5,135 bases of DNA from an uncultured Actinomycetes bacterium. GTDB taxonomy: Bacteria; Actinomycetota; Thermoleophilia; Solirubrobacterales; Solirubrobacteraceae. Below, piece by piece: positions 4,737-5,135 of this stretch (its first letter is position 1; every line of letters begins with the position of its first letter). Where the stretch lies: NCBI GenBank assembly GCA_937888775.1, contig CALAQT010000233.1, positions 1 through 5,135 on the forward strand, given 5' to 3'. A program made the position numbers and the translations under genes. The notes under the pieces are model-generated. The model was given only the letters and a program-made list of their open reading frames with translations. It had not been told where the DNA came from and did no database searches.

Positions 4737-5135
4737 CTAGCTGCCGCTGCGGGCGGCGCTCGCGAGCAGGTCGTCGAAGGCCAGATGCACCTTCGTGCGG
4801 CTGACGCGCTTCTGGACCTGGGCGTAGATCTCGAGCGTCGTCTTCGAGTCCTGATGGCCGACCTGGTCCATCACATACGGGAGCGGACCGCCGGCCTCGA
4901 GCATCAGGCTGATGCGTCCGTCGCAGCGCGTGCGGCGTCACCTTGGGCAGCGAAGCGAGGCCACGACCGGCTCTGATCTCGTTCACGCGCGTCATCACCG
5001 GCGCGAGGACCCGCTCGCGAACGCTGTCCTTGTCCCGCGGTCGGCCGCCGGCGGTCGGAAACACGAACGCGTCGACTCCGTTAGAAGCTCCTATGTCAAG
5101 GAATTCGTCTAGCTGCAACCTTTTGGTTGCGGGTT
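4737..5135 (-). pseudogene. Tyrosine recombinase/phage-type integrase, C-terminal catalytic part, frameshifted and cut by the window edge
   Basis: The frame is open from the right edge and reads VDAFVFPTAGGRPRDKDSVR, then VTPHALRRT. This includes box II HxxR, with catalytic His and Arg. At about 4914-4921 the frame breaks. One frame over, the family sequence resumes: ISLMLEAGGPLPYVMDQ, then VGHQDSKTTLEIYAQVQKRV with the second catalytic His and the IYAQ nucleophilic Tyr, ending in TAG at 4737-4739. The gap corresponds to one extra base or two missing bases. The N-terminal SAM-like domain, the first catalytic Arg and the catalytic Lys would lie outside the window. The gene points at the tRNA-like fragment 135 bp away, the pSAM2-like int-att arrangement. 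With the break the enzyme would lose its nucleophile, so it is probably dead unless the break is a sequencing error. Confidence 0.85.
5115..5130. repeat. 6-bp hairpin at the right edge
   Basis: GCAACC and GGTTGC flank the loop TTTT, giving a perfect stem. It lies within the open frame of the integrase fragment, so it may be chance. Confidence 0.4.

Noticed and set aside
4561..5118. Single 185-codon frame on the - strand ending in MGTAGLEPATSRV
   Set aside because: Only its first part is integrase. After the frameshift it runs through the wrong frame, and the GLEPATSR ending is the well-known spurious peptide produced by reading antisense through a tRNA T-arm.

Overview
The window is GC-rich throughout and its proteins look actinobacterial. 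The frameshifted tyrosine recombinase, the helix-turn-helix replication-type protein and the sigma-factor remnant suggest Actinomycetota, perhaps Thermoleophilia/Solirubrobacterales. That placement rests on remembered family resemblance, not a search. The content reads as the maintenance core of a plasmid or integrative element rather than ordinary chromosome.

Layout from left to right: (1) 1-452 holds a strong hairpin and then the 3' part of an ECF42-type (SigJ-like, DUF6596) sigma factor on the + strand, lacking all of its sigma domains. (2) 453-1090 has no recognisable gene. (3) 1111-4131 is a four-gene operon on the - strand, transcribed in the order winged-HTH replication-type protein, DnaA domain-I-only protein, ParA, ParB. 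Each downstream start codon overlaps the previous stop codon as ATGA. A 14-bp palindrome occurs just after the parB stop and again inside the 5' end of parB, and is the best parS candidate. (4) The 3' third of the first gene, which encodes a low-complexity tail, carries direct repeats, a perfect 9-9-9 inverted repeat and a 4 x 12 bp tandem array. This resembles an origin embedded in an initiator gene. (5) 4132-4540 is the operon leader. It has a long hairpin and a second perfect 9-9-9 inverted repeat whose arms resemble actinobacterial DnaA boxes. (6) 4542-4601 is the 3' part of a tRNA-Val(CAC)-like sequence, a likely attachment site. (7) 4737-5135 is the C-terminal part of a tyrosine integrase on the - strand, broken by a frameshift and running off the right edge.

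Inferred working model: the winged-HTH protein binds repeats in its own gene and/or in the leader. The small DnaA-domain-I protein may link that complex to host DnaA or helicase. ParA and ParB, with the duplicated palindrome, would segregate the replicon. The tRNA fragment beside an integrase implies an integrating ancestor, and both flanks look decayed while the central operon is intact. Most site calls come from reading the sequence by eye and are untested.
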